Part shown: positions 9,331 to 16,551 of the stretch, piece by piece | How the letters are laid out: every line of letters starts with the position of its first letter | Position numbering within the stretch: the stretch's first letter is position 1 | NCBI GenBank assembly: GCA_945870455.1 | Contig: CAMBSL010000030.1 | Span: 1 to 36,509 of the forward strand | Length of the DNA stretch: 36,509 bases | Direction: 5' to 3' | Origin: Pirellula staleyi DSM 6068 | Lineage (GTDB): Bacteria > Planctomycetota > Planctomycetia > Pirellulales > Pirellulaceae | Notes under the pieces: model-generated | Database searches by the model: none | The model's input: the letters and a program-made list of their open reading frames with translations, nothing else | What the model was told of the DNA's origin: nothing | Program-made: the position numbers and the translations under genes

Positions 9331-9355
9331 GGTTGGTAGTTTTCAGTCTGCCAAA

Positions 9356-9370
9356 TCGCCTTACTGGCGA
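9356..9370 (-). terminator. Short hairpin just after the thioredoxin-like gene
   Basis: On the minus strand the stop codon at 9373-9375 is followed at once by TCGCC-AGTAA-GGCGA and then ATTT. The stem is 5 bp with a 5-base loop. It is well placed for a terminator, but the stem is short and the T-run is minimal. Confidence 0.3.
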
Positions 9371-9372
9371 AT

Positions 9373-10005
9373 TTAACTTCGAGTTTGCTTTTTGGCCTTC
9401 TCGATCGTCCGCTCCAGCGTGGCAGGCGGCACGGCCGAACGCCACACATCTACAACTCGCCCCGCACCATCGACGACGATGGTGGTCGGATACGTAAAGC
9501 CTCCAGCCGTCAGAAGTTGGCTAATTTGAGTTCTAGTGTATTCCGCAGGATCATAGTAAACAGGCAAGTTGAGGGCATTGGGATCGCTCAGGTTGCCCAG
9601 AAACTTCTTGGAATAGAATGCAAGAGAATCTTTGGTGTCATTCGTCCTGTCGCTACATGCAATGCTTGCGAACAGGACGTCGCTGTCGGCGTTGTATTTC
9701 GTTTGAAGTTGGACAAAGTCCGGATACTCCGTGGCGCTCGGTCGGTTCCAATACCCCCAAAAATAAAGCACAACTACTTTTCCCTTCATGGCCTCTTGGG
9801 TGATGGCTTTGTCTGCATTGAGTAGTGGTTGGATATCGAGTTCGGTGATCGTTTGGCCAATAATGCGAGCTTTTTCTCTGCCTATGAATAGCAAAACGCA
9901 AATGCCAGTCACCATAAACAGGCCAGCTAAAATCAACGGGACAAAGGCAGGAGCGGCTCGTTTTTCCTTTGTCGGTTCTGTATTAACTTGCGGGGACTGA
10001 TCCAT
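9373..10005 (-). CDS. Membrane-anchored thioredoxin-fold (TlpA/ResA-like) protein lacking CXXC
   Basis: A 210-residue protein with a short cytoplasmic N-terminus, one membrane segment (residues 21-41) and a periplasmic thioredoxin-fold domain. The strand and helix where redox-active members carry W-C-x-x-C reads YFWGYWNRPSATEYP, so positions 87-90 are N-R-P-S and both catalytic cysteines are missing. The cis-proline region is kept (GGFTYPTTIVVDGAGRVVDVW), so the fold is probably intact. The domain has only one other Cys (IACSD), so normal disulfide exchange is not expected. It may be a binding or structural domain, as are other redox-dead thioredoxin-like proteins. The ATG at 10005 is preceded by AGAAAGG on the minus strand (about 10006-10015). 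It is divergent from nrdR. Confidence 0.85.
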   Translation of the reverse strand: MDQSPQVNTEPTKEKRAAPAFVPLILAGLFMVTGICVLLFIGREKARIIGQTITELDIQPLLNADKAITQEAMKGKVVVLYFWGYWNRPSATEYPDFVQLQTKYNADSDVLFASIACSDRTNDTKDSLAFYSKKFLGNLSDPNALNLPVYYDPAEYTRTQISQLLTAGGFTYPTTIVVDGAGRVVDVWRSAVPPATLERTIEKAKKQTRS

Positions 10006-10162
10006 TTCGACCTTTCTATGATTACGCTGATTGCGTTTCGCGGCTACGGTTCAATAAAATGCAAAATAAGAGTCGGCTTGAGCGACCTCAACGTCTCCGA
10101 ACCTCAATTCTAGTACCCAAACCCGTTAGGTGCGACCTCAAAGCAACTTTGTAGAAGGATCA

Positions 10163-10198
10163 CGCAGGTTAGGGTTGAATAATTGTGGTTAGCCTGCG
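10163..10198 (+). other. Inverted repeat upstream of nrdR
   Basis: CGCAGGTTA (10163-10171) pairs with TAGCCTGCG (10190-10198) over nine positions including one G-U pair, around an 18-base loop. It is in the 284-base divergent region between the thioredoxin-like gene and nrdR, 92 bases before the nrdR start. It could be a regulatory or repeat element. No NrdR box was recognised here, and no clear -35/-10 pair was found. Confidence 0.4.
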
Positions 10199-10289
10199 AA
10201 AATGAACCCGATTGACTGTTCCATATTTCACCACATCCGGCCTTAATTCGGATTTCGTCAAACAGTTTCGATTCAAGTTAGCTTCTTTC

Positions 10290-10772
10290 ATGCGATGTCC
10301 CTATTGTTACAGTGATAACGACGGAGTTCGAGACTCCCGAATCGTCGAAGACGGAAAAGCCATACGACGCCGGCGATTCTGCAATCAATGCCGGAGACGA
10401 TTTACTACCTATGAACGCGTCGAAGGGCTCCTCCAAGTCAGAAAACGAGATGGAACTCACCAGGACTTCAGTCGCGCCAAAATTGAATTGGGATTAAGGG
10501 CTGCATGTTGGAAACGAAAAATCAGTGGTGAAGACGTTGAAAAACTCGCGGCAGAGATCGAATCGCACATTCTCGACAACTTCGAAAAAGAAGTGAGTAG
10601 CGAAGAGATCGGAAAACTATGCATGGAGTTTTTGAAGGAAGTAGACCAAGTAGCGTTTGTAAGGTTTGCAAGCGTCTACCGCAGTTTTGGCGACGCGCAG
10701 GACTTCGTCGATGAATTGACTCCGATCCTAAAGCCGCGGCCGAAAATCAAGAAAAAGAAACCTGCGAAATAG
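10290..10772 (+). CDS. nrdR: Transcriptional repressor NrdR
   Basis: This ATP/dATP-sensing zinc-ribbon repressor controls ribonucleotide reductase genes in bacteria. The start chosen is the ATG at 10290, giving 160 residues and the invariant N-terminus MRCPYCYSDNDGVRDSR. The frame is open upstream to 10212, but those 26 codons are not part of the family. Zinc ligands are Cys3, Cys6, Cys31 and Cys34, followed by RRRFTTYERVE. An ATP-cone domain fills the remainder (about residues 49-139: LLQVRKRDGTHQDFSR, then AAEIESHI and FVRFASVYRSFGDAQDF). The C-terminus is Lys-rich. It is the last housekeeping gene before the polysaccharide locus and probably not part of it. Confidence 0.97.
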   Translation: MRCPYCYSDNDGVRDSRIVEDGKAIRRRRFCNQCRRRFTTYERVEGLLQVRKRDGTHQDFSRAKIELGLRAACWKRKISGEDVEKLAAEIESHILDNFEKEVSSEEIGKLCMEFLKEVDQVAFVRFASVYRSFGDAQDFVDELTPILKPRPKIKKKKPAK

Positions 10773-11122
10773 TGGAAAGCAGTTCCATTTGGATGTGAAG
10801 ATTCAGGTTCTTCTCATTAATCCGATTGCAAAAACTCTGATGGGTATTTCGTTCGAGAAACAGCTTTACCGACAGCAAAAAGCAATCTATCCTAGAACTT
10901 CAAGGTGGCAGAAAAGCGAGGCTTGAAAACACCACCTGCCAGGCGACAGCACAAAAACTGAGCGCCGTTGGGCTTGTGGCCTGCGGTTACGCGTTGACAG
11001 CGGGATATCCAGACTTGACACAATGTTTTGGCAAAAACGGGATAGATTGGCACCCACGGGCACGAAGTCTGTACTAGTTGATCATTGCCAATCTGTTTTT
11101 TTAATGCTTTAACACCATCATC
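10773..11122 (+). promoter_or_regulatory. 350-base leader of the polysaccharide locus
   Basis: No gene was found here. Two perfect TTGACA hexamers occur, at 10994-10999 and 11015-11020. Neither has a good TATAAT at normal spacing; the nearest candidate is ATAGAT at 11042-11047, 21 bases from the second. A small hairpin GTTTT-GGCA-AAAAC lies at 11025-11038. The strongest signal is the terminator-like inverted repeat at 11044-11102, reported separately. The region most likely carries the promoter and regulatory leader of gmd and the genes behind it. Confidence 0.5.
11044..11102 (+). terminator. Terminator-like structure in front of gmd, possible attenuator
   Basis: AGATTGGCA (11044-11052) is exactly inverted as TGCCAATCT (11086-11094), followed by one G and seven T (11096-11102). 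This is the layout of an intrinsic terminator with an unusually long 33-base loop. It ends only 20 bases before the GTG start of gmd and more than 300 bases after nrdR, so it suits a leader attenuator better than an nrdR terminator. Function is inferred. Confidence 0.55.
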
Positions 11123-12124
11123 GTGCGTTCAGCAATTATCACCGGCATTACCGGGCAAGACGGATCTTATCTTTGCGAATTCCTCTTGAATGAAGGCTAC
11201 GTCGTTCATGGGATCGTTCGCAGAAGCAGCTCGCTTGAACGTCCACGATTGCTTTCCCAATACAACAATACCGAAATTTACGGCAAGAGATTATTTCTGC
11301 ATTACGCGGATCTATCGGATACCACTTCAATACGTAGGATCGTTGCTCATACAAAGCCCGACGAGTTTTATCACTTAGCAGGCCAATCGCACGTTGGACT
11401 TAGCTTTGAGATCCCAGAGAGTACTTGCGAGTTGACTGCCATGGGGACCCTTCGGATCATGGAGATCCTTCGCGATCAGCCGAACAACCCGAAGCTACTT
11501 CACGCAAGTAGCCGCGAAATATTTGGTACGCCCAAAATATCGCCCCAGGATGAGGATACGCCGCAGAATCCCAACTCGCCCTACGGTTGTGCCAAGGCCT
11601 TTGCCACACAAATGGTTCGTGTTTATCGGGAATCGCACGGCTCGTTCTTCTGCAATGCAATTTGTTACAACCACGAGAGTCCGCGGCGCGCAGAGAACTT
11701 CGTCACTCGCAAGATAACGCTGGCTGTGGCGAAAATTAAGCTCGGACTCCAATCCAAACTAATGCTTGGCTCCGTCGATTCAGCCCGTGACTGGGGCTAT
11801 GCCAAGGAATATGCAGAGGCGATGTGGCTGATATTGCAACATGCGTCCCCCGATGACTATGTCCTAGCCACCGGAACAAGTCATACGGTTCGAGAATTTG
11901 CTCGGATTGCATTTGAACACGTGGGACTGGATTGGCAACAACATGTCGAACTCGACAAACGCTTCGTTCGACCTGCCGACGCCGCATCACTTCTCGGAGA
12001 CGCTTCGAAAGCCGAGAGAGTTCTTGGATGGAAGGCAAAAACACACATGCATGAACTAGTTCGACTCATGGTGGATCATGACATGAAGTTGCTGGCTAGC
12101 ATGCAACCGATGATAGATCAATAA
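11123..12124 (+). CDS. gmd: GDP-mannose 4,6-dehydratase
   Basis: This NADP-dependent short-chain dehydrogenase converts GDP-mannose to GDP-4-keto-6-deoxymannose, precursor of GDP-fucose, GDP-rhamnose and related sugars. The 333-residue protein has the nucleotide loop GITGQDGSYL, the family stretch FYHLAGQSHVGLSFEIPE, the active-site segment HASSREIFG, YxxxK in SPYGCAKAF, and the diagnostic NHESPRRAENFVTRKIT. In the active-site segment the usual Ser-Thr-x-Glu reads Ser-Ser-Arg-Glu, so Thr is replaced by Ser and the Glu is kept. A GTG at 11123 starts exactly at the conserved N-terminus. It is the first gene of the locus. No GDP-4-keto-6-deoxymannose reductase (Fcl or Rmd) is in the window, so the final GDP-sugar is unknown. 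Confidence 0.93.
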   Translation: MRSAIITGITGQDGSYLCEFLLNEGYVVHGIVRRSSSLERPRLLSQYNNTEIYGKRLFLHYADLSDTTSIRRIVAHTKPDEFYHLAGQSHVGLSFEIPESTCELTAMGTLRIMEILRDQPNNPKLLHASSREIFGTPKISPQDEDTPQNPNSPYGCAKAFATQMVRVYRESHGSFFCNAICYNHESPRRAENFVTRKITLAVAKIKLGLQSKLMLGSVDSARDWGYAKEYAEAMWLILQHASPDDYVLATGTSHTVREFARIAFEHVGLDWQQHVELDKRFVRPADAASLLGDASKAERVLGWKAKTHMHELVRLMVDHDMKLLASMQPMIDQ

Positions 12125-12130
12125 CCGACA

Positions 12131-12178
12131 CCTACTTCCCACAGCCTACTTCCCACAGCCTACTTCCCACAGCCTACT
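12131..12178. repeat. 14-bp tandem repeat, 3.4 copies
   Basis: CCTACTTCCCACAG occurs three times in perfect tandem (12131-12144, 12145-12158, 12159-12172), then a partial copy CCTACT. The unit is two heptamers long. It fills nearly the whole gap between gmd and rfbF and leaves no obvious ribosome-binding site for an ATG at 12181. Confidence 0.95.
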
Positions 12179-12207
12179 GCATGTCCAAGCAATTCATTCA
12201 TAAATCG

Positions 12208-12987
12208 ATGCAAGCTGTCATACTTGCCGGAGGTCTCGGAACGCGGATTTCCGAGGAGACACACCTAAAGCCCAAGCCGATGATCGAAATCGGTGGCAGA
12301 CCGATTCTGTGGCACATCCTTAAAATTTACTCGTCCCATGGCATTAACGATTTCATCATCTGCGCAGGCTACAAAGGCTATGTGATCAAAGAGTACTTTG
12401 CCAATTATTTCCTCCACATGTCGGATATAACATTTGACATGAGTCGAAACAGTATGGAAGTCCACGCTCGCAATGCGGAACCTTGGCGAGTGACGGTAGT
12501 CGATACTGGAGACGACACAATGACCGGAGGACGATTGGCTCGGGTTAAACCCTATCTCAATGACCAGACTTTTTGCTTTACCTATGGAGACGGCGTTTCG
12601 GATATCGATGTTACTGCAGCAGTTGATTTCCATCGCAAGCAAGGCAAGATTGCAACATTAACGGCGGTTCAACCGCCTGGTCGTTATGGAGCTCTGGGCT
12701 TCGATGAAAACGATGCGAAAATCGTCTCGTCGTTCCAAGAGAAGCCAGAGGGGGACGGTTCATGGATCAATGGCGGATACTTCGTTCTAGAACCCAAGGC
12801 CATTGATTACATCAAGGATGGTGACCATACAATTTGGGAACGACAACCGCTCGATAAATTGGCTAACGATGGACAACTTGTTGCATATCGACACGGAGGA
12901 TTTTGGCGTCCAATGGATACCTTGAGGGATAAGACTGATCTCGAAGCATTGTGGTCGAGTGGAAAAGCTCCTTGGAAATCTTGGTAA
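12208..12987 (+). CDS. rfbF: Glucose-1-phosphate cytidylyltransferase
   Basis: This enzyme makes CDP-glucose from CTP and glucose 1-phosphate, the entry step to CDP-3,6-dideoxyhexoses (also called ddhA). From the ATG at 12208 the product has 259 residues and starts at the conserved MQAVILAGGLGTRISEET. An ATG nine codons upstream (12181) is also possible but lies directly behind a tandem repeat. The nucleotidyltransferase signature continues with LKPKPMIEIGGRPILWHI. TYGDGVSDID is the metal and sugar-nucleotide segment, and GRYGALGF, INGGYFVLEP and the C-terminal GFWRPMDTLRDK are typical of the cytidylyl type. It is followed after 13 bases by rfbG, the next enzyme of the pathway. Confidence 0.96.
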   Translation: MQAVILAGGLGTRISEETHLKPKPMIEIGGRPILWHILKIYSSHGINDFIICAGYKGYVIKEYFANYFLHMSDITFDMSRNSMEVHARNAEPWRVTVVDTGDDTMTGGRLARVKPYLNDQTFCFTYGDGVSDIDVTAAVDFHRKQGKIATLTAVQPPGRYGALGFDENDAKIVSSFQEKPEGDGSWINGGYFVLEPKAIDYIKDGDHTIWERQPLDKLANDGQLVAYRHGGFWRPMDTLRDKTDLEALWSSGKAPWKSW

Positions 12988-13000
12988 TCAAATAGTACAA

Positions 13001-14122
13001 ATGTTTGCTGACATTTATCAAAATCGTTCTGTACTTGTTACGGGCCACACTGGTTTCAAAGGGAGTTGGCTTAGTCAGTGGCTTCTGCAACTTGGAGCTC
13101 AGGTACATGGCTTTGCACTCAATCCACAATCGCACGAGAAACTTTTTGATCAGCTTTCAATGGCCGAGAAACTTGCAACTGACACGCGAGCCGATATTTG
13201 CGACAGGGAGTTGCTCAAGGAAACGATTGACGAGACTCAACCCGATATAATATTTCATTTGGCAGCACAACCTCTAGTCCGGCTTTCGTTCGACATTCCG
13301 TTTGATACGTTTGAGACCAACGTAATGGGAACGGCAAATTTGCTCGAGTCCATTAGGTTGCTCGATCATTCTTGCTCAGTCGTACTAGTGACGACAGATA
13401 AGTGCTACGAGAATCGCGAATGGTTGCACGCATACAGAGAGGAAGACGCCATGGGAGGCTATGATCCCTATAGTGCATCTAAAGGGTGTGCAGAATTGGT
13501 GTCTGCAGCGTACCGCAATTCCTTTTTTTCTGTAAACTCCAGGCAAAGAATTGCAACTGCACGAGCGGGCAATGTCATAGGTGGCGGTGATTGGGCCAAA
13601 GACCGAATCGTTCCTGATGTGTTTCGAGCACTCGCAAAAGGAGAATCGATTCCAGTCAGAAACAAGCATGCAACAAGACCATGGCAACACGTGCTCGAGC
13701 CATTGTCAGGGTACCTTTGGCTCGGCGCAACGCTTGCTCAAGATCTTGATTCTGGTTCCTACCGGGAGCAATACTGCTCCGCGTTTAATTTTGGGCCCAG
13801 TATTTTGAGCAATCGAACCGTTTCGGAAGTAGTCCAGTCGATATTGAGCCATACCGGTGGCGAATGGATAGATCGTTCAGATCCCAATGCGCACCATGAA
13901 GCGTCCAAATTAAATTTGGCAATCGACAAGGCATTTCATTTGCTGGGCTGGCGACCGACTTGGGACTACGATGAGACCATTCTTAGAACTGCAGAATGGT
14001 ATCAGGCAGTCACCGACGGAGCCGACCCGACCAGTATGGTTTCGCAACATATCTCAACGTTTGAGTCGAACGCATCGGAAATTGGCAATCCATGGGCCTC
14101 TACCATGAACCAATCACAATAG
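13001..14122 (+). CDS. rfbG: CDP-glucose 4,6-dehydratase
   Basis: This NAD-dependent short-chain dehydrogenase converts CDP-glucose to CDP-4-keto-6-deoxyglucose (also called ddhB). The start chosen is the ATG at 13001, 13 bases after the rfbF stop, giving 373 residues. The frame is open upstream into rfbF but those codons are not family sequence. Features seen are the Rossmann loop GHTGFKGSWLSQWL, IFHLAAQPLVRLSF, the active-site stretch VTTDKCYENREW, the YxxxK motif in YDPYSASKGC, and ARAGNVIGGGDWAKDRIVPD, all hallmarks of this family. It sits between its upstream and downstream pathway partners rfbF and rfbH. Confidence 0.96.
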   Translation: MFADIYQNRSVLVTGHTGFKGSWLSQWLLQLGAQVHGFALNPQSHEKLFDQLSMAEKLATDTRADICDRELLKETIDETQPDIIFHLAAQPLVRLSFDIPFDTFETNVMGTANLLESIRLLDHSCSVVLVTTDKCYENREWLHAYREEDAMGGYDPYSASKGCAELVSAAYRNSFFSVNSRQRIATARAGNVIGGGDWAKDRIVPDVFRALAKGESIPVRNKHATRPWQHVLEPLSGYLWLGATLAQDLDSGSYREQYCSAFNFGPSILSNRTVSEVVQSILSHTGGEWIDRSDPNAHHEASKLNLAIDKAFHLLGWRPTWDYDETILRTAEWYQAVTDGADPTSMVSQHISTFESNASEIGNPWASTMNQSQ

Positions 14123-14134
14123 CTTGTATCATCT

Positions 14135-15637
14135 ATGAATGCACTTAATAACGATCAATTGAAGGCCGAGATTCTCAGACTTACTCGTGAGTTCTCAAGA
14201 CGAGTCCATGGAAGTAATCGGCCCGGTTACGAGGAAATTCAACCGAAGTTTATCCCGGGCGAAACGGTTGTTCCGTACGCAGGGAGAGTCTTTACCGAGG
14301 ATGAAGTCGAAGCGGCTGTGTCAAGTACGCTCGACTTCTGGCTTACGCTCGGTCCCGAAGGTGACAAATTTGAAAATCAACTTGCCGAGTTCTTGGGAGT
14401 TCGGAAATCGCTTTTGGTGAACTCAGGGTCGAGCGCTAATCTTATCGCAATATCGGCTTTGACAAGCCCCAAGCTTCCCAAAGACAAGAGACTGCGCCCG
14501 GGTGACGAAGTGATCACCGTCGCCGCAGGTTTCCCAACAACGGTTGCACCTATTCTGCAAAATGGATTAACAGCCGTGTTCATTGACGCGGATCCGATCA
14601 CGGGGAATGCTAGATGCGAACAACTCGAAAATGCCTATGTGCCGGGCAAAACAAAAGCAGTTATGATGGCGCACGCGCTAGGTAACCCGTTCGATCTTTC
14701 CGTGGTGCTTCCGTTCTGCAAAGAGCACGATCTTTGGTTGATAGAAGACAATTGCGATGCATTGGGATGTTCGTACACGCTCCCTGCAAACTCTCCATTG
14801 ATCGCTGACTATTCAAAGTCACCGCTTAATCCCGACGGTAGTTTGACTAAATATACGGGAAGTTGGAGTGACCTGTCGACTCAAAGTTTTTACCCGCCAC
14901 ACCATTTGACGATGGGCGAGGGTGGAGCCGTCAACATCGTCAAGCAGGCTGCTTTAAAGGTCCTGGTAGAAAGCTTTCGGGATTGGGGACGTGACTGTTG
15001 GTGCCCATCTGGCAAGGACAATACGTGCAACAAGCGATTTGGCTGGCAACTAGGCGAGTTGCCTGAAGGCTACGACCACAAGTATATCTATAGTCATCTC
15101 GGCTATAACTTAAAGCCGCTTGATATGCAGGCTGCCATCGGAAGCGTGCAACTTAAAAAACTACCTGCCTTCATTCAGGCGAGAAAAGACAATTGGCAGG
15201 CGTTGCGAAGTGGACTTGCATCGTTGGAAGAGTTCATTGAGTTTTCCCTGCCAACCCATGCAACGAAATGGAATGCGGACGGCAGTTTCGACTGGGATTC
15301 CACGGGTTGCCGTACAGACTGTTCCTGGTTCGGCTTCAAGATGTCCGTGCGTGCTGGAGCCCCATTCACTCGAACGGATTTGGCGAGACATCTCGACGAG
15401 TGCAAAATAGGGAATCGAATGTTGTTTGGTGGAAACCTATTGAGGCAACCCGCTTTTGTTCAAGCAACGTTGGATACGCCAAATTCCATTCGCGTGATCG
15501 GGGATTTGAGTGGTGCCGATGAGATAATGAATAGCACCCTATTCATCGGAACCTATCCAGGGCTTTCGTCTGCTATGATTCATTACATCAATGAATCGAT
15601 TGTTGACTTCGTGAAAAGTAAGACGGCAGCAACGTGA
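14135..15637 (+). CDS. rfbH: CDP-6-deoxy-4-keto-glucose 3-dehydrase (RfbH/E1)
   Basis: A PMP- and [2Fe-2S]-dependent dehydrase (also ddhC) that removes the C3 hydroxyl of CDP-4-keto-6-deoxyglucose. The fold is that of aspartate aminotransferase-like sugar aminotransferases. The usual PLP Lys is replaced: the site reads FYPPHHLTMGEGG with His256-His257, diagnostic of dehydrases. The iron-sulfur region DCWCPSGKDNTC gives Cys288, Cys290 and Cys298. The 500-residue length is above the roughly 437 of enterobacterial E1, partly through extra residues around 215-245 and 375-400. E1 enzymes normally need the E3 flavin/ferredoxin reductase, not encoded here. It overlaps the next gene by four bases (GTGA), implying translational coupling. 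Confidence 0.94.
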   Translation: MNALNNDQLKAEILRLTREFSRRVHGSNRPGYEEIQPKFIPGETVVPYAGRVFTEDEVEAAVSSTLDFWLTLGPEGDKFENQLAEFLGVRKSLLVNSGSSANLIAISALTSPKLPKDKRLRPGDEVITVAAGFPTTVAPILQNGLTAVFIDADPITGNARCEQLENAYVPGKTKAVMMAHALGNPFDLSVVLPFCKEHDLWLIEDNCDALGCSYTLPANSPLIADYSKSPLNPDGSLTKYTGSWSDLSTQSFYPPHHLTMGEGGAVNIVKQAALKVLVESFRDWGRDCWCPSGKDNTCNKRFGWQLGELPEGYDHKYIYSHLGYNLKPLDMQAAIGSVQLKKLPAFIQARKDNWQALRSGLASLEEFIEFSLPTHATKWNADGSFDWDSTGCRTDCSWFGFKMSVRAGAPFTRTDLARHLDECKIGNRMLFGGNLLRQPAFVQATLDTPNSIRVIGDLSGADEIMNSTLFIGTYPGLSSAMIHYINESIVDFVKSKTAAT

Positions 15638-16551
15638 AATGCTTTGTAACCGGTGCAAATGGTTTTGTCGGTAGCCATGTAGTACGGATGTTGGTTGAAT
15701 CCAGGATCCCAACCGCAGTGCTTGTTCGCAACAGTGCCTCTTGTCGCAATTTAGTCCATCTTTTATCAGATGTCGAAGTGTTTTGCGGCGACATGCACGA
15801 CGAGTCAGTCCTTTCCGGAGCGTTACAGGCCTTCCGGCCGGACACCATTCTACATTTGGGATGGACTGGTGTCGCATCTGGAAATCGAAATGAGACCTTG
15901 CAATTGTGCAATCTCCAAACATCCATCGAGTTGGTTCAGCTCGCCAAGAACTTTGGAGTTGGTACCATCGTCGCACTTGGTAGTCAAGCCGAGTATGGCC
16001 CCAAAGAAAGCGCAATGGATGAACACGCTGCATGTGCTCCTAACACTTTGTATGGAGCTGCGAAACTTGCAAGTTCGACCATCGGAATTCAGTTGTGCAA
16101 ATTGAACAAAATACGATTTGTTTGGCTGAGGCTTTTCTCCTGCTTCGGTCCCGGAGATCACTCAGGTGCAATGATCCCAAGTTTGATTGCCACTTTACTG
16201 GCTGGTGAAAAGCCGTCGCTGACTTCCGCGAGACAGAACTGGGATTACCTATACGTGGATGATGCGGCCAGAGCAGTCATTCATTCGGCTGTGAATTCTA
16301 ATTTAGAAGGTATCTTTAACTTGGGTTCGGGCAACGCGGTAGAACTGAGACAAATCATTGAGTGCATTCGTGATCAAATCGACAGCTCTTTACCGCTTGG
16401 GTTCGGAGAAATTGCACAGAATCCGGATGCGCCTAAGCACCTTGAAGCGAATATTGGCAAATTGGTCGCTTCAGGCTGGAAACCCGAAACTTCACTGTTG
16501 GAGGGTATCAAAACTACTATTGATTGGGTCAAGAAAGAGGTCTCGCAATGA
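15634..16551 (+). CDS. NAD(P)-dependent sugar-nucleotide reductase/epimerase, candidate YerF-type
   Basis: A 305-residue extended short-chain dehydrogenase with GANGFVGSHVV at the N-terminus, YxxxK in LYGAAKLASS, and NWDYLYVDDAARAV, the usual substrate-domain motif. By position it acts on the CDP-3,6-dideoxy-4-keto sugar. Two roles are possible: C4 ketone reduction, as in abequose or paratose synthases, or reduction of a two-carbon side chain, as YerF does in yersiniose biosynthesis. The coupled thiamine-diphosphate gene behind it favours the second. The GTG start overlaps the rfbH stop (GTGA), and its own stop overlaps the next ATG (ATGA). I recognise the family with confidence but not the exact reaction. 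Confidence 0.85.
   Translation: MKCFVTGANGFVGSHVVRMLVESRIPTAVLVRNSASCRNLVHLLSDVEVFCGDMHDESVLSGALQAFRPDTILHLGWTGVASGNRNETLQLCNLQTSIELVQLAKNFGVGTIVALGSQAEYGPKESAMDEHAACAPNTLYGAAKLASSTIGIQLCKLNKIRFVWLRLFSCFGPGDHSGAMIPSLIATLLAGEKPSLTSARQNWDYLYVDDAARAVIHSAVNSNLEGIFNLGSGNAVELRQIIECIRDQIDSSLPLGFGEIAQNPDAPKHLEANIGKLVASGWKPETSLLEGIKTTIDWVKKEVSQ

Noticed and set aside
11049-11064. TGGCAC followed by GGCA, resembling a sigma-54 promoter
   Set aside because: The -12 half does not match TTGC(A/T), and TGGCA here is part of the inverted repeat.
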